A stretch of 64,000 bases of DNA from GWE2-40-63 sp050179685 (GCA_050179685.1 JBFXEW010000004.1:124001-188000), one strand, 5' to 3'. Positions 43,588 to 53,730 are shown, numbered from the stretch's first letter. Made by a program: numbers and translations. The notes: generated by a model from the sequence alone, not told the origin.

Positions 43588-46500
43588 TTATTGAACAACT
43601 ACTTTTTGTGTTATTATATTTTTTTCAATGTGTATTTTAATTATATAGGTTCCAGCAGCTTGTACTTTAAATTCCTGTAAACCCATGCCATTCCATTCGT
43701 TGGTGCTTATTATGCGGCCTGTAATGTCATACAGATAAACCCTTGAACTTGTTTCATTTACTTGCCCGCTTTTTATGAAAATGGTTTTTTCACTGGCAAA
43801 CGACCATATTTTTAAGTCTAAATTTTCTTCGTTAATCGATAGTGCATTTTTCGATAGTACGAGTTCAAAACGGTCTTCGATGTAGCTGGCTTCGCCGGCA
43901 ATAAACATTTCGTAAGCACTTTCACGGAGGTTGGTGTAGGTGCTGGTGAGTGCATCGAATACGTAAATATAAACATCCGATGGAATGTTCAGTGTTTCAG
44001 TAAGTCGGAATGATACAAGACCTGAAGTTTGGTTTAAAAGACCCAATGGAAATACCAGTTGCGGGGTTTCATTTAGTTCATCCAGCTTATTGGCTGCAAA
44101 GGTATTTATGGCCAATTGATCGCTTACGTTAAGGAAATACACTTCAGGAATTTTCGGTTCGTCGCCCGTTAATTTGTAGGCATCGAAGCTTGAATCAAAA
44201 TTATCGGTAGCATCGGAATAAAATACCAGCAAGGCATCACTTTTAAGCGAGTTGCCCGATGTTTCGATTCGAATTAATTGTTTGTTGGTTTCCACCTTCT
44301 TTTGCAAATTTTGACCATCTGTTACACGAACTGCATTACTAACTCCCAGTGAGCCATTTGCCGAAGCGTGTACGAAAAATCCCTGGCCTGCAGCTATTAA
44401 TGGACTTCCGTTACCGGTTCCGTCACCTATGCTGGAATTCCATGTATCATAGGTTGAGCCATTGTAAACATAGGCCGTAGCATCTACATTAGTTAAGGTC
44501 CAACCACTATCAGCATCCCAATCGATGGTACAAGGGTAGGGGTTTCCAACCAGATTCCAGCCATAACTGTCATCACCCGGTGAGGAGTTGGTTACATTAA
44601 TGCTTTGATTGCCATTATTAAAAGCACCCGTGAAATTTATCATTTGTGGACCATCATAGATATTGAAACCTTGCATCACTCCAAATGTAGAACCGGTATT
44701 CAGGTTTTCCCATGCCAATCCGGTTTCGTTGTAAGCATAAATATAATAGCCCAAAAGAGGCGTTACATTGGGTGAATTGATGGGGTATGAAATTAAGTGC
44801 CTGCTTAACGGAGTGGGGTTGTAGCGCTCCATGGTTGAAGTTCCGCCTACGGAAATGGTGCCGTCACCCGGGATAACCAAAGCTCCGCTTGCTCCACTGC
44901 CTGTTGGGCTTTCAAGTAATAAATCATGGGTTATTTCCAGGTGGCCTCCATTGGCAATGGTAATAGTTGCACCTGCTTCAATTACCATATCGTCAACACT
45001 ATGCGATGAACTTAGTTCCGGATAAACACTTTGTCCTGTTGAAATGATTACGCTTTGCAGTGAAGTTGGAACAACTGCCGTAGACCAATTGCCATCTAAA
45101 GTCCAATCGTTGGTGGTTCCAATCCAGGTTGCAGTTCCCAATGTTGCGAAGCTAATTGGGTTGTCAGTAGTATCAACCGAATGATACAAGGTGTAAGTTT
45201 CTGAATTGTTGTACTCCAGTACCTTAAACCAATAGGTGGTTCCGGCAGTTAGGCCGCTTACAGTAACTGAAGTTCCAACACCATTGTAAACCACCTGCTC
45301 ACCACTGCCACTGTAATAGGTATCGGCAAGGGGATCGAGGCCATCGTACACTGAAAAACTATTGGAAGTATTTATTACGGCAATACGATTAGCTCCATTA
45401 CCATTGTCCCACGAAATGGCTATGGAATTTGAGGTAATTGTTCCACTTGAAATACCCGAAGCCTGCATGCTTGGTGCTGTTTTTAGCGTAGTTTGGCTGG
45501 CGGGGTTTCCGGTTCCGGTGTTTACGTTGTATGTTTCGAAATCCGTCGGATTGTTGTATTCAAACACCTGAACCCAGTAGGTGGTGTTTGCCGTTAGATT
45601 GCTTACGGAAACTGAGTTTCCTGAACCATTATAAACGGTATAATAACCTGAACTTCCCAGCTGGGTTCCTTTTGTGGTCCAATCGCTACTTGCTGTATAA
45701 GTTATATTATCAATTGGATTGTTTATAGTTCCCGCATCGCCTTCGCGCATAACAACCATACGGTTTTCTCCGTTCCCGTTGGTCCAGTTAATAGTAAAAC
45801 CATCAGTAGCAAGCGAGGTAAAGTTAATTTCTGATGCCTGAATCGATGGAGCCCCTTTGGTTCCTGTGGTGGCAGAAGTTGTGGGAGCATCTGTTAATAA
45901 ATAGTTAAGTGCTCCGGTATCATCGTATTCAAAGGCCTGAAAGTGGTAAGTCTCCGAGGCGAGAAGTCCGGTAATTCGCACGGTATCGGGTTGGTTCCCT
46001 GCGTAAACCACAAAATTGCCGGTGCCTATTTCAGCACCGTTTCCAAAGATAGCATCGGCTGTGTAAGCAATGCCATCGGTCGGAGTTGCATCTACAGCGC
46101 TACCATGTTTTGCCAGAATAATTCGTCCGGTTCCGGTTCCGTTGGTCCAGGCCAGCGAAATGGTGTCGTTATATACGGTATTTGTAAAAGCACTTACCTG
46201 AGTTGCAGGTTCTGCCGATAAAGTAAACTGTGAGGCGGAACTGTCAATAGTCGTTAAGTAATCAACAGCTGTACCCGAGTTGGTGTATTCAAAAGCACTA
46301 AAAAAATAATTTACAGGGCTTTCAGGAAAGGTAATGGCTTCAGTTGTTCCGGTTCCTTTATAAACCACATAATTTCCGGTTCCCAACTCATCTCCACTAC
46401 TAAAAGTAGCATTAGCAATATATGTATCTGTTCCATCAGAAGGTATGACATCCACAGCGCTCCCTGCTTTGGCTAAAATAATTACACCGTCACCATTGCC

Positions 46501-49500
46501 CCGTTCCCAATTTACAGTGTAGGATGATGTTGTTAAACTGGTAAATGAAAAATTACCGGCTTGCAGGGTTGGTTCGGTTTTTATGGTGGTGGTGGAAGTT
46601 GAATTTCCTAAGGATGTTAAATAATTGCAGGTAGTTGCAGAGCCATTGTATTCGTAAGCTCTGAAATAATAGGTAGTATTTGGATTCAGATTGGTAATGG
46701 TGGCTCCGGTTCCACTACCGTTGAAAACTACATGATGATCGGTAGCATAAACTTCAGCCAAAGTAAAGTCATTATTGCCATTATAACTTGTACCGTCAAT
46801 TGGATTTGTTAATATATCAGCGGCTTCCCGGGCAATAACAATTACATTGGAGCCATCACCTCTTGGTGACCAGTCCAGCGTAATCTGAGTAGCACCCACA
46901 CCTGAAAAATTTATTGTGTTTGCCTGAGTAGTGGGTTCAGTGTCTAAGGAAAAGCGCGACATGGGATTGTCGGTTCCATCGGCAGTTTGGTAATAAGGAA
47001 CTCCTGCGATATCGTTGTATTCAAATACCTTAAAAGAATAATTGGTGGCCTCTGTTAAATTGCTTACAATTACAGAACCATCAGCAGAAATTCCTTTGTA
47101 AACCACAAAACCATTACCAATGGGTGTACCGCTGCTAAAAGCTGCATCAGCTGCATAATCGGTTTCATCCACCGGATTTTCGCTTGCTGTAAACGAACCA
47201 GCTACAGCAACAACCAAAAGGCTGTCTCCACTGCCGTGAGTCCAATTTACCCGGTAGCTTTCAGCATCCAATTGGTCAAATGTAACATTACTGGCCTGGA
47301 TAACGGGTTTTCCAACCAGGGTAGTCACGCTATCGGGGTTGTCGGATCCAATGTTAGTTAGGTAGTTTATAGAACTGCCACTGCCTGAGTATTCAAATAC
47401 CCGGAACTGATATTCCGATTCCGGAGTAAGTCCGGTTACTGTTTCGCCAGTAACATCGCCCAAAGCAACCACAAAGTTTCCGGTTCCTATTTCAGAACCG
47501 CTTCCAAATATTGCATTGGCAGTATATGTAGTTCCGTCAACCGGCAGAGCTGAAAGGGTATCCCCTTTATAAGCCAGCACAATGCGTCCGTCACCATTTC
47601 CTGCTGTCCAGCTCACGTCAGTTTGGGTAGAGCTTGTATTTGCAAATGAAACAGCGCTGGCTTGTGTTGTAGGTTCATCTCCTGTGGTTGATTGTGTGGC
47701 CGGATTGTTGCTACTGCCATCGGTGTTTAAATAGGAAGTATAGGGTTCACTGTTGTTAAATTCAAAGGCTTTAAAAACGTATTCTGTGCTGGCTGTTAAA
47801 CCGTCAACGGAAACTGAGGTTCTTGTTCCCGAATAAACTACGTACACGCCGGGAGCAATAGTTTCATCGCTGCCAAAGGTATTGTTGGCAGTATAAATGG
47901 TGCCTTCGGTGGGTGTTTCGGCCAGGGTGGTTCCTGCTTTGGCTACCACCAATACGCTGTCTCCGTTGCCACGGGTCCAGCTTAAATCAATAGAAGTATT
48001 CTGCACATTGCTAAACACTATATTATCAGCTTGCAATGTGGGAAGGGTTTTTGCACTAGCCGGATTGAATTCGGAAAAACCATCGGTTTTAAATAGTATT
48101 TCAGTTCCGCTATTATTGTAATCAAATATTTTAGCGTAATAAATGGTGTTGGCTTCCAGGTTGGTAACCGTAACTGTGTTGGTAGAGCCATTAAAAACTA
48201 CATAGTTTCCTGTGCCAATTGGGGTACCGGAACCAAAAACCGGGTTGGCAGAATAATCGGTTCCGTTTGATGGTATAGCATTTACGGCAGCACCTTGTTT
48301 CATTAAAACAACGCGGTTTTCTCCATCGCCATTTGTCCAGGTTAAGGTAAATTGATTGGCTTGAATGTCCGTAATTTCAATGCCTGAAGCCTGAGTAGCT
48401 GGGGTGGTTTTAAGCGTTGACTGGCTGCCGGGATTATTGGTTCCCGGGTTGGTGTTGTAATCCGTTTCAGTTCCTGAATTATTATATTCACATACCATAA
48501 AGTAGTAGGTAGTTCCTAAGGTAAGGCCGGTAATATCGGCTGTTTCAGCTGTACCATTGTACAAAACAAAGGTATTGTTCCCCAGATTGTCTCCTCCGGA
48601 ACCAAAGGCCAGATTGCCGGTATAAGTTGTTCCGTCGATGGGAAAATCAGCTATTGCACTGGCCTCGCGGGCAATAAGAACAGAACCATCACCACCACCG
48701 CTCGTCCAGCTTACGGTCATGGTGTTTTCTGTAATATTAGTGAAACTCAATTCAGAAGCCTGAGCCGGTTGTCCTTTAAGTGTAGTTGTGGAATTTGGAT
48801 TTGTACCGGAAGGATAGCCGTCAATTTTATAGTCGGTATTTGCTCCAGAATTGTTGTATTCATATACCGTAAAATAATAGGTAGTACTCGGAGATAAATT
48901 GGTCACAGTAACAGGTCCTTCAGCGCCATTAAAAATCACGTAATTTCCTGTACCTGTGGTATTACCACTTCCAAAAACTGCATTAGCGGTATATGATGAA
49001 GCATCAGAAGGAGCTACTTCAGCATCGTATTCTGTGCGTGCTAAAACAATTCTGTTTTCGCCGCTACCATTTGTCCAGTTTAACTGTGCTGATGAAGCAG
49101 TAACATTTGAAATTACAATATCTGAAGCTTGAGATGTTGGTTCACCTGCCAGAGTTGTTTGTGAATTAGGATTGTTTGTAGCAGTTGTTGTGTTGTAAAT
49201 GCTTGAGGTACCAGAATTGTAGAATTCATAGGCTCTAAATGAATAATTTGTTCCTTCAGTTAATCCTGTAATTTCAATAGATGATCCGGTTCCGTTGTAT
49301 ACTACATAAGCGCCGTCTATTAAGGTTCCTGCACCAAAAGTACTGCTGGCAGAGTATCCGTTTCCATCTACAGGATTGTTATTTATATCACCGACTTTTG
49401 CGAGAATAAGTACATTATCTCCGCTACCACGGATCCAATTTGCTGTCATCGAGGTTCCTGCTACCAAGGTAAAAGAGATTTCACTAGCTTGGGTTGAAGG

Positions 49501-50310
49501 CGGAGATCCGGCTACAATACTATTTGGATTAAATCCTTCAGAAAAGCCGTCAGTTTTATAGGTAGTTTGTGTGCCACTTCCAACATAGCCAAAAACTTTA
49601 AAGTGATAGGTTATACCCTGTGTTAATCCAGTTATTGTAACATTATTTCCTAATCCGTTGAATAGAACATAGTTTCCAGATCCAATATCATCACCGGAAC
49701 CAAAAGTTGAAGAAGGATTAGAATAAGTAGAGCCATTTACAGGATCATTGTCGACTGCACTGGAAGCCTTGGCCACTAAAATGCGACCAGTTCCATCACC
49801 ATTGGTCCAGCTTAAATGTACAGAGGTTTGCTGAATAGAAGAAAACACAATATTAGTAGCTTGTGTAGCAGGAGCTGTGTATTGCTTTGCATTATTTCCT
49901 GTAAATGAGACAAGGTAATCTTCAGAGCCTCCTGAACCATTAAACTCAAATGCATAATATTCATATTGGGTACCTCCTGTAAGGCTGGTTACAGTGACTG
50001 ATGATCCAGTACCAATATAAACTACGTAATTGTTTTGTGAAGGAAAACCACCAACAATGGCTGAGCCACTTCCATAAGCAGCATCTGCGGTATATGAAAC
50101 TCCATCAGAAGGACCCGCACTTACGCTTGTTTCTCTTGCAACAATAATAACACTTGCTCCATCTCCTCTTGTCCACGAGATAGTGGTTGAGTTGGAATTT
50201 ATATTTGAAAATGAAATATTGGATGCCTGAACTGTTGGTTCCTGACCATACATGGTTTCAGAAAATAGGATGCTTGTTAGAAGGGAAACAATAAAACCAA
50301 ACCTCTTCAT
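43588..50310 (-). CDS. Giant secreted FN3-repeat protein with T9SS C-terminal sorting domain
   Basis: 2240 aa. Signal peptide (1 to about 22). Residues about 23-1700 are 14 tandem fibronectin III-like repeats of about 115-125 aa, each with QAS-(N/D)-(I/V)-xF at the start, a W-x-x-G-x-G block, NPVDGTxYTAN, FGSGxxIG and a YNNSG-like FEY strand. A unique region follows (about 1700-2150), including a parallel-beta stretch with 'WIGTTNDWTLDGNWS' and GDGTGNGSP. The C-terminus (about 2155-2240) has the T9SS type A pattern: VYLYDITGRIIS, then GTYIIKIHIEK and TQKVVVQ. It is likely exported through T9SS and cell-surface bound or secreted. The stop lies 44 nt before the 96-aa gene, so the three genes may form one operon. 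Confidence 0.9.
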   Translation of the reverse strand: MKRFGFIVSLLTSILFSETMYGQEPTVQASNISFSNINSNSTTISWTRGDGASVIIVARETSVSAGPSDGVSYTADAAYGSGSAIVGGFPSQNNYVVYIGTGSSVTVTSLTGGTQYEYYAFEFNGSGGSEDYLVSFTGNNAKQYTAPATQATNIVFSSIQQTSVHLSWTNGDGTGRILVAKASSAVDNDPVNGSTYSNPSSTFGSGDDIGSGNYVLFNGLGNNVTITGLTQGITYHFKVFGYVGSGTQTTYKTDGFSEGFNPNSIVAGSPPSTQASEISFTLVAGTSMTANWIRGSGDNVLILAKVGDINNNPVDGNGYSASSTFGAGTLIDGAYVVYNGTGSSIEITGLTEGTNYSFRAYEFYNSGTSSIYNTTTATNNPNSQTTLAGEPTSQASDIVISNVTASSAQLNWTNGSGENRIVLARTEYDAEVAPSDASSYTANAVFGSGNTTGTGNYVIFNGAEGPVTVTNLSPSTTYYFTVYEYNNSGANTDYKIDGYPSGTNPNSTTTLKGQPAQASELSFTNITENTMTVSWTSGGGDGSVLIAREASAIADFPIDGTTYTGNLAFGSGGDNLGNNTFVLYNGTAETADITGLTLGTTYYFMVCEYNNSGTETDYNTNPGTNNPGSQSTLKTTPATQASGIEITDIQANQFTLTWTNGDGENRVVLMKQGAAVNAIPSNGTDYSANPVFGSGTPIGTGNYVVFNGSTNTVTVTNLEANTIYYAKIFDYNNSGTEILFKTDGFSEFNPASAKTLPTLQADNIVFSNVQNTSIDLSWTRGNGDSVLVVAKAGTTLAETPTEGTIYTANNTFGSDETIAPGVYVVYSGTRTSVSVDGLTASTEYVFKAFEFNNSEPYTSYLNTDGSSNNPATQSTTGDEPTTQASAVSFANTSSTQTDVSWTAGNGDGRIVLAYKGDTLSALPVDGTTYTANAIFGSGSEIGTGNFVVALGDVTGETVTGLTPESEYQFRVFEYSGSGSSINYLTNIGSDNPDSVTTLVGKPVIQASNVTFDQLDAESYRVNWTHGSGDSLLVVAVAGSFTASENPVDETDYAADAAFSSGTPIGNGFVVYKGISADGSVIVSNLTEATNYSFKVFEYNDIAGVPYYQTADGTDNPMSRFSLDTEPTTQANTINFSGVGATQITLDWSPRGDGSNVIVIAREAADILTNPIDGTSYNGNNDFTLAEVYATDHHVVFNGSGTGATITNLNPNTTYYFRAYEYNGSATTCNYLTSLGNSTSTTTIKTEPTLQAGNFSFTSLTTSSYTVNWERGNGDGVIILAKAGSAVDVIPSDGTDTYIANATFSSGDELGTGNYVVYKGTGTTEAITFPESPVNYFFSAFEYTNSGTAVDYLTTIDSSASQFTLSAEPATQVSAFTNTVYNDTISLAWTNGTGTGRIILAKHGSAVDATPTDGIAYTADAIFGNGAEIGTGNFVVYAGNQPDTVRITGLLASETYHFQAFEYDDTGALNYLLTDAPTTSATTGTKGAPSIQASEINFTSLATDGFTINWTNGNGENRMVVMREGDAGTINNPIDNITYTASSDWTTKGTQLGSSGYYTVYNGSGNSVSVSNLTANTTYWVQVFEYNNPTDFETYNVNTGTGNPASQTTLKTAPSMQASGISSGTITSNSIAISWDNGNGANRIAVINTSNSFSVYDGLDPLADTYYSGSGEQVVYNGVGTSVTVSGLTAGTTYWFKVLEYNNSETYTLYHSVDTTDNPISFATLGTATWIGTTNDWTLDGNWSTAVVPTSLQSVIISTGQSVYPELSSSHSVDDMVIEAGATITIANGGHLEITHDLLLESPTGSGASGALVIPGDGTISVGGTSTMERYNPTPLSRHLISYPINSPNVTPLLGYYIYAYNETGLAWENLNTGSTFGVMQGFNIYDGPQMINFTGAFNNGNQSINVTNSSPGDDSYGWNLVGNPYPCTIDWDADSGWTLTNVDATAYVYNGSTYDTWNSSIGDGTGNGSPLIAAGQGFFVHASANGSLGVSNAVRVTDGQNLQKKVETNKQLIRIETSGNSLKSDALLVFYSDATDNFDSSFDAYKLTGDEPKIPEVYFLNVSDQLAINTFAANKLDELNETPQLVFPLGLLNQTSGLVSFRLTETLNIPSDVYIYVFDALTSTYTNLRESAYEMFIAGEASYIEDRFELVLSKNALSINEENLDLKIWSFASEKTIFIKSGQVNETSSRVYLYDITGRIISTNEWNGMGLQEFKVQAAGTYIIKIHIEKNIITQKVVVQ

Positions 50311-50352
50311 ATCTAAATAAGTTAATTAACAAATCTTATATACGCGTGGGTT

Positions 50353-50360
50353 CAAAAATA
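50353..50360 (-). promoter_or_regulatory. -7 promoter element for the FN3 protein gene
   Basis: TATTTTTG on the minus strand is an exact TAnnTTTG match 43 nt upstream of the ATG at 50310. There is no spaced TTG in the AT-rich upstream sequence. Confidence 0.45.
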
Positions 50361-50471
50361 GTTGAAAAAATACATATATTTATAGTAAGACCTACTTTTT
50401 TGATAAAGCGAAGTTCTGAATTGACCAAAAATGCTGTTATCTTGCAATTTATTGTTTATGTTGCTTTTTTA

Positions 50472-50502
50472 TTGGCTTGCATCAATTTGTTATTTATGTT
50501 TG
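50472..50502 (+). promoter_or_regulatory. Complete Bacteroidota-type promoter for the wza-wzc operon
   Basis: TTG at 50472-50474 and TATGTTTG at 50495-50502 are spaced by 20 nt. The transcript start would be near 50509 with a very short leader of about 14 nt before the ATG at 50523. Confidence 0.6.
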
Positions 50503-50522
50503 TAGTTTGAAAATTATAATCC

Positions 50523-51305
50523 ATGAATCGGAATTTTCGTTTATACTTTATGCTAATGCTTACTGGTTTGTTGTTTAGCAACTGTGCCCGTTACAAAACC
50601 ACCCTATATTTTCAGGATACCTTTCAGCGTGATGATTCTATTGGCTTGCAGGTGAACCATAAAATTCCTGACGAAATTATTTTGCAAATTGGAGATAACA
50701 TTTACATCAATATTTTTGGTGTGGAATTGGGCCAGACCGAATCGTTTAAAAAGTCGTCGGCAGCATCGTCGGGAACCTTTAACGAGTTGTCGCTTTTTAT
50801 TCAGGGTTATCTGATTGATCACGAAGGGAATATTGAATTGCCGGTAATTGGTAAAGTGAATCTGGCCGGCCAGTCGCTTACTCAGGCCCGAAACACCCTG
50901 CAAAAAATTATGGATGAGTATTTAATTGGTGCTGTGGTCGATGTGCGTTTATTGAGTTACGAAATATCTGTTTTAGGCGAAGTGCAAAGACCATCGACCT
51001 ACGCTTTCTTTAAAAAAGATGTGCATTTGCTCGAAGCCCTGGCCAAAGCGGGTGATATTTCGAATTACGGCAATGCTAAAGAAGTATTGGTGATTCGCAA
51101 AACAGCTTCAGGTTCGCAAACAGCTTTACTCGATTTAACATCGACCGAATTTATGGCCAGCGAATATTTTTGGCTTAAACCCGGCGATGTAATTTATGTG
51201 AAACCTTTGCGGGCAAAAATGGTCAGCATCAATTCACCCACAGTTGGAGTTGTGCTTAGCGGCCTTACTACCTTGTTGCTATTATTAACTTACATATCGT
51301 ACTAA
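50523..51305 (+). CDS. Wza-like polysaccharide export lipoprotein
   Basis: 260 aa. A lipobox (LLFSNC, Cys near 21) makes it a lipoprotein. It has the poly_export/SLBB architecture: VIGDNIYINIFG-like start, the PES motif region VIGKVNLAGQSLTQARNTLQ, one SLBB beta-grasp (ISVLGEVQRPSTYAF) and a C-terminal TM helix (about 240-258) that anchors it. It is shorter than E. coli Wza (379 aa). The downstream wzc-like gene is 4 nt away, so they form a wza-wzc pair exporting an exopolysaccharide. Confidence 0.87.
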   Translation: MNRNFRLYFMLMLTGLLFSNCARYKTTLYFQDTFQRDDSIGLQVNHKIPDEIILQIGDNIYINIFGVELGQTESFKKSSAASSGTFNELSLFIQGYLIDHEGNIELPVIGKVNLAGQSLTQARNTLQKIMDEYLIGAVVDVRLLSYEISVLGEVQRPSTYAFFKKDVHLLEALAKAGDISNYGNAKEVLVIRKTASGSQTALLDLTSTEFMASEYFWLKPGDVIYVKPLRAKMVSINSPTVGVVLSGLTTLLLLLTYISY

Positions 51306-51309
51306 AATT

Positions 51310-53727
51310 ATGGCTGAGTTCGACGATATTTACAAAGAGGAAACCATCGACATTAAAAAATACATTTTTAAAATTTTAATCAACTGGTATTGGTTTGCTC
51401 TGGCTGTTTTTGTTTCGGTTTCGGCTGCTTATCTCATTAATCGGTACAGCGACCGGGTTTTTCAGGTGAGTTCCACCTTGCTTATCCGCGAAATGGGTTC
51501 CAATTCGTATTACAGCGACGAGATGATTCAGGGACTCGACCTGTTTAAACAGGGAACCAATCTTAAAAATAATTTTGGCATTTTGCGTTCGTTCGATTTA
51601 AACCGAACCGTGCTCGAAGAACTCGATTTTGAGATAACCTACTATGGTATAGGTCGCATTCGCGATCCGGAATTGTATCGTCCCGACCGACTAAAAGTAA
51701 ATCTCGATACCGAGCATTATCAGCAATACGGAGTTCCGGTTTATGTGACCATTTTATCGGCCGATAAATATTTGTTAGAAATTGAAGCGGAGGAACCCAT
51801 CAGAAAGGAATTAAATTTTGGTGAACAATTTGAAACCGATTATTTTAGTTTTAACATCACCATCCGAAATCCTGAAAACTTTCATCAATCTACCACCGAC
51901 AAATATTATTTCTACATCAATAACCTCGATTACCTGGCCAATCAATACCGAAACAAGCTGGGTATTGGTTTATTCGACGAGGAAGGAACTATATTAACCC
52001 TATCAACTACCGGCTATGTTGCTGAAAAGGAAGCCCGCTACCTGAATAAACTGGCCGAAGTTTTTATTCGTTCCGAGCTGGAAGAAAAAAACCAGATTGC
52101 CCTGAATACCATCCGCTTTATCGATGAGCAGATAAGCGCTGTTGTTGATTCACTCAGCGTGGCCGAAGGTAATCTACAGGCTTTTAGAACCGAAAACCGC
52201 ATCATTGATTTGTCGCAGGAAGGAAAAACGCTTTACGACCAGTTTGAACGCCTGGAATCGGATAAAGCCGGATTGTTAATTGAATCGAAATACTATAAAT
52301 ACCTGCTCGATTACCTGAACAGCAAACGCGACGACGAACATGTAATTGTTCCTACTTCGGTTGGGGTACGCGACCAATTGCTGGTAAATCTGATAATGCA
52401 GTTAAACAGTTTGAATGCAGAGCGTGTGGGCTTGCAACTTCAGACCGTAAAAAGTAATCCCAAGCTCGACATTTTAAATTCAAAAACAGCCGAAGTCCGT
52501 AAGATGATCGATGAGAATGTAAAAAACCTGATTCAAACCAATCAGATTGCCATCGACGATTTGGCCCAGCGAATTGAGGTGTTAAATGTTGAGATTGCAA
52601 AACTTCCGTTGAATGAACGCCGATTAATAAATATTCAACGCCGATTCGATTTGAATGATCAAATTTATACCTACCTGCTCGAAAAGCGTGCGGAGTCGGG
52701 TATTACAATGGCTTCGAATATTCCCAGTGCCAAAGTACTCGATAAAGCACGTGTTGAGCAGGCTGCGCTGATAGCTCCCAAAAGTAGGCTGAATTACATG
52801 ATTTCGCTGGTTATCGGCTTGTTTGTGCCTTTTATCATTATCATTCTTCGCGATTATTTCAACAATAAAATTTTATCGAAAAAAGATGTGGAAGAACGTA
52901 CCAATGCTCCAATTCTTGGGGTTGTGGGTCATAACAGCAGGCAAACTGAGTTGGTGGTAGTTGAAAATCCAAAATCGGCCATTTCCGAATCGTTCCGAAC
53001 CATAAAAACAAACCTACAGTATTTGTTGCTTAAAGAAGATGCCAAAGTAATTACCGTTACATCAACTATCAGTGGTGAGGGCAAAACTTTTTGCTCGTTA
53101 AATCTGGCCTCTATTATTGCCTTAACCGGAAAGAAAACCCTGCTGGTTGGAATGGATTTGCGAAAGCCACGGATTCACCGTCATTTTGACATTGAAAACA
53201 CCATTGGATTAAGTTCTTATTTAATTGGCAAAGAGAAAATTGAAGATATCATTGTGCCCACATCTGTCGATGGATTATCGGTGGTGGTTTCGGGTCCGGT
53301 TCCGCCTAATCCGGCCCGTTTGCTCGAAACGCAGGCCCTTATTGATTTTGTAAGTTACGCCCGCGCCAATTTCGATTTTGTAGTGGTTGATACCCCGCCA
53401 ATAGCTTTGGTTTCGGATGCCTTATTGTTTTCACAGTTTTCTGATGTTAACATTTTTGTTATCCGCCAAAACTATTCTCACAAAGATGTACTCGATTTGG
53501 TTAACGACTTAAACAATAAGCCAAATATTCCCGATTTTAACATTTTAATTAACGATGTAAAAGTGCCGGGTTATTACGGAAAAAAATACGGTTATGGCTA
53601 TGGTTACGGTTACGGATATGGTTACGGATATGGCTATGGTTATGGTTCCGGTTCGGGCTACTACGACGATGAAGATGAGAATAAATCGCTTTTAGCCAGA
53701 TTAAAACAACGGATTCAAAAGAGCTAG
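51310..53727 (+). CDS. Wzc-like tyrosine autokinase and chain-length regulator
   Basis: 805 aa. Domains in order: N-terminal Wzz/PCP part with TM near 30-50 (WFALAVFVSVSAAYLI) and a second TM near 500-520 (MISLVIGLFVPFIIIIL), a long coiled-coil periplasmic part at about 230-440, and a C-terminal BY-kinase domain. Walker A is STISGEGKTF (K592), Walker A' is LVGMDLRKP, Walker B is VVDTPPIA. The tail contains (YG)10 at 760-779 plus YY at 784-785. Such Tyr clusters are autophosphorylated and control polymer length. It follows the wza-like gene by 4 nt. No glycosyltransferase or polymerase gene lies nearby. Confidence 0.92.
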   Translation: MAEFDDIYKEETIDIKKYIFKILINWYWFALAVFVSVSAAYLINRYSDRVFQVSSTLLIREMGSNSYYSDEMIQGLDLFKQGTNLKNNFGILRSFDLNRTVLEELDFEITYYGIGRIRDPELYRPDRLKVNLDTEHYQQYGVPVYVTILSADKYLLEIEAEEPIRKELNFGEQFETDYFSFNITIRNPENFHQSTTDKYYFYINNLDYLANQYRNKLGIGLFDEEGTILTLSTTGYVAEKEARYLNKLAEVFIRSELEEKNQIALNTIRFIDEQISAVVDSLSVAEGNLQAFRTENRIIDLSQEGKTLYDQFERLESDKAGLLIESKYYKYLLDYLNSKRDDEHVIVPTSVGVRDQLLVNLIMQLNSLNAERVGLQLQTVKSNPKLDILNSKTAEVRKMIDENVKNLIQTNQIAIDDLAQRIEVLNVEIAKLPLNERRLINIQRRFDLNDQIYTYLLEKRAESGITMASNIPSAKVLDKARVEQAALIAPKSRLNYMISLVIGLFVPFIIIILRDYFNNKILSKKDVEERTNAPILGVVGHNSRQTELVVVENPKSAISESFRTIKTNLQYLLLKEDAKVITVTSTISGEGKTFCSLNLASIIALTGKKTLLVGMDLRKPRIHRHFDIENTIGLSSYLIGKEKIEDIIVPTSVDGLSVVVSGPVPPNPARLLETQALIDFVSYARANFDFVVVDTPPIALVSDALLFSQFSDVNIFVIRQNYSHKDVLDLVNDLNNKPNIPDFNILINDVKVPGYYGKKYGYGYGYGYGYGYGYGYGYGSGSGYYDDEDENKSLLARLKQRIQKS
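53587..53646 (+). repeat. Tandem hexanucleotide repeat encoding (Tyr-Gly)10
   Basis: Ten tandem units of TA(C/T)GG(T/C/A) encode Tyr-Gly. The synonymous variation suggests it is not a recent slippage product, although the repeat could still change in length. It codes for the putative autophosphorylation cluster of the Wzc-like kinase. Confidence 0.9.
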
Positions 53728-53730
53728 CAC

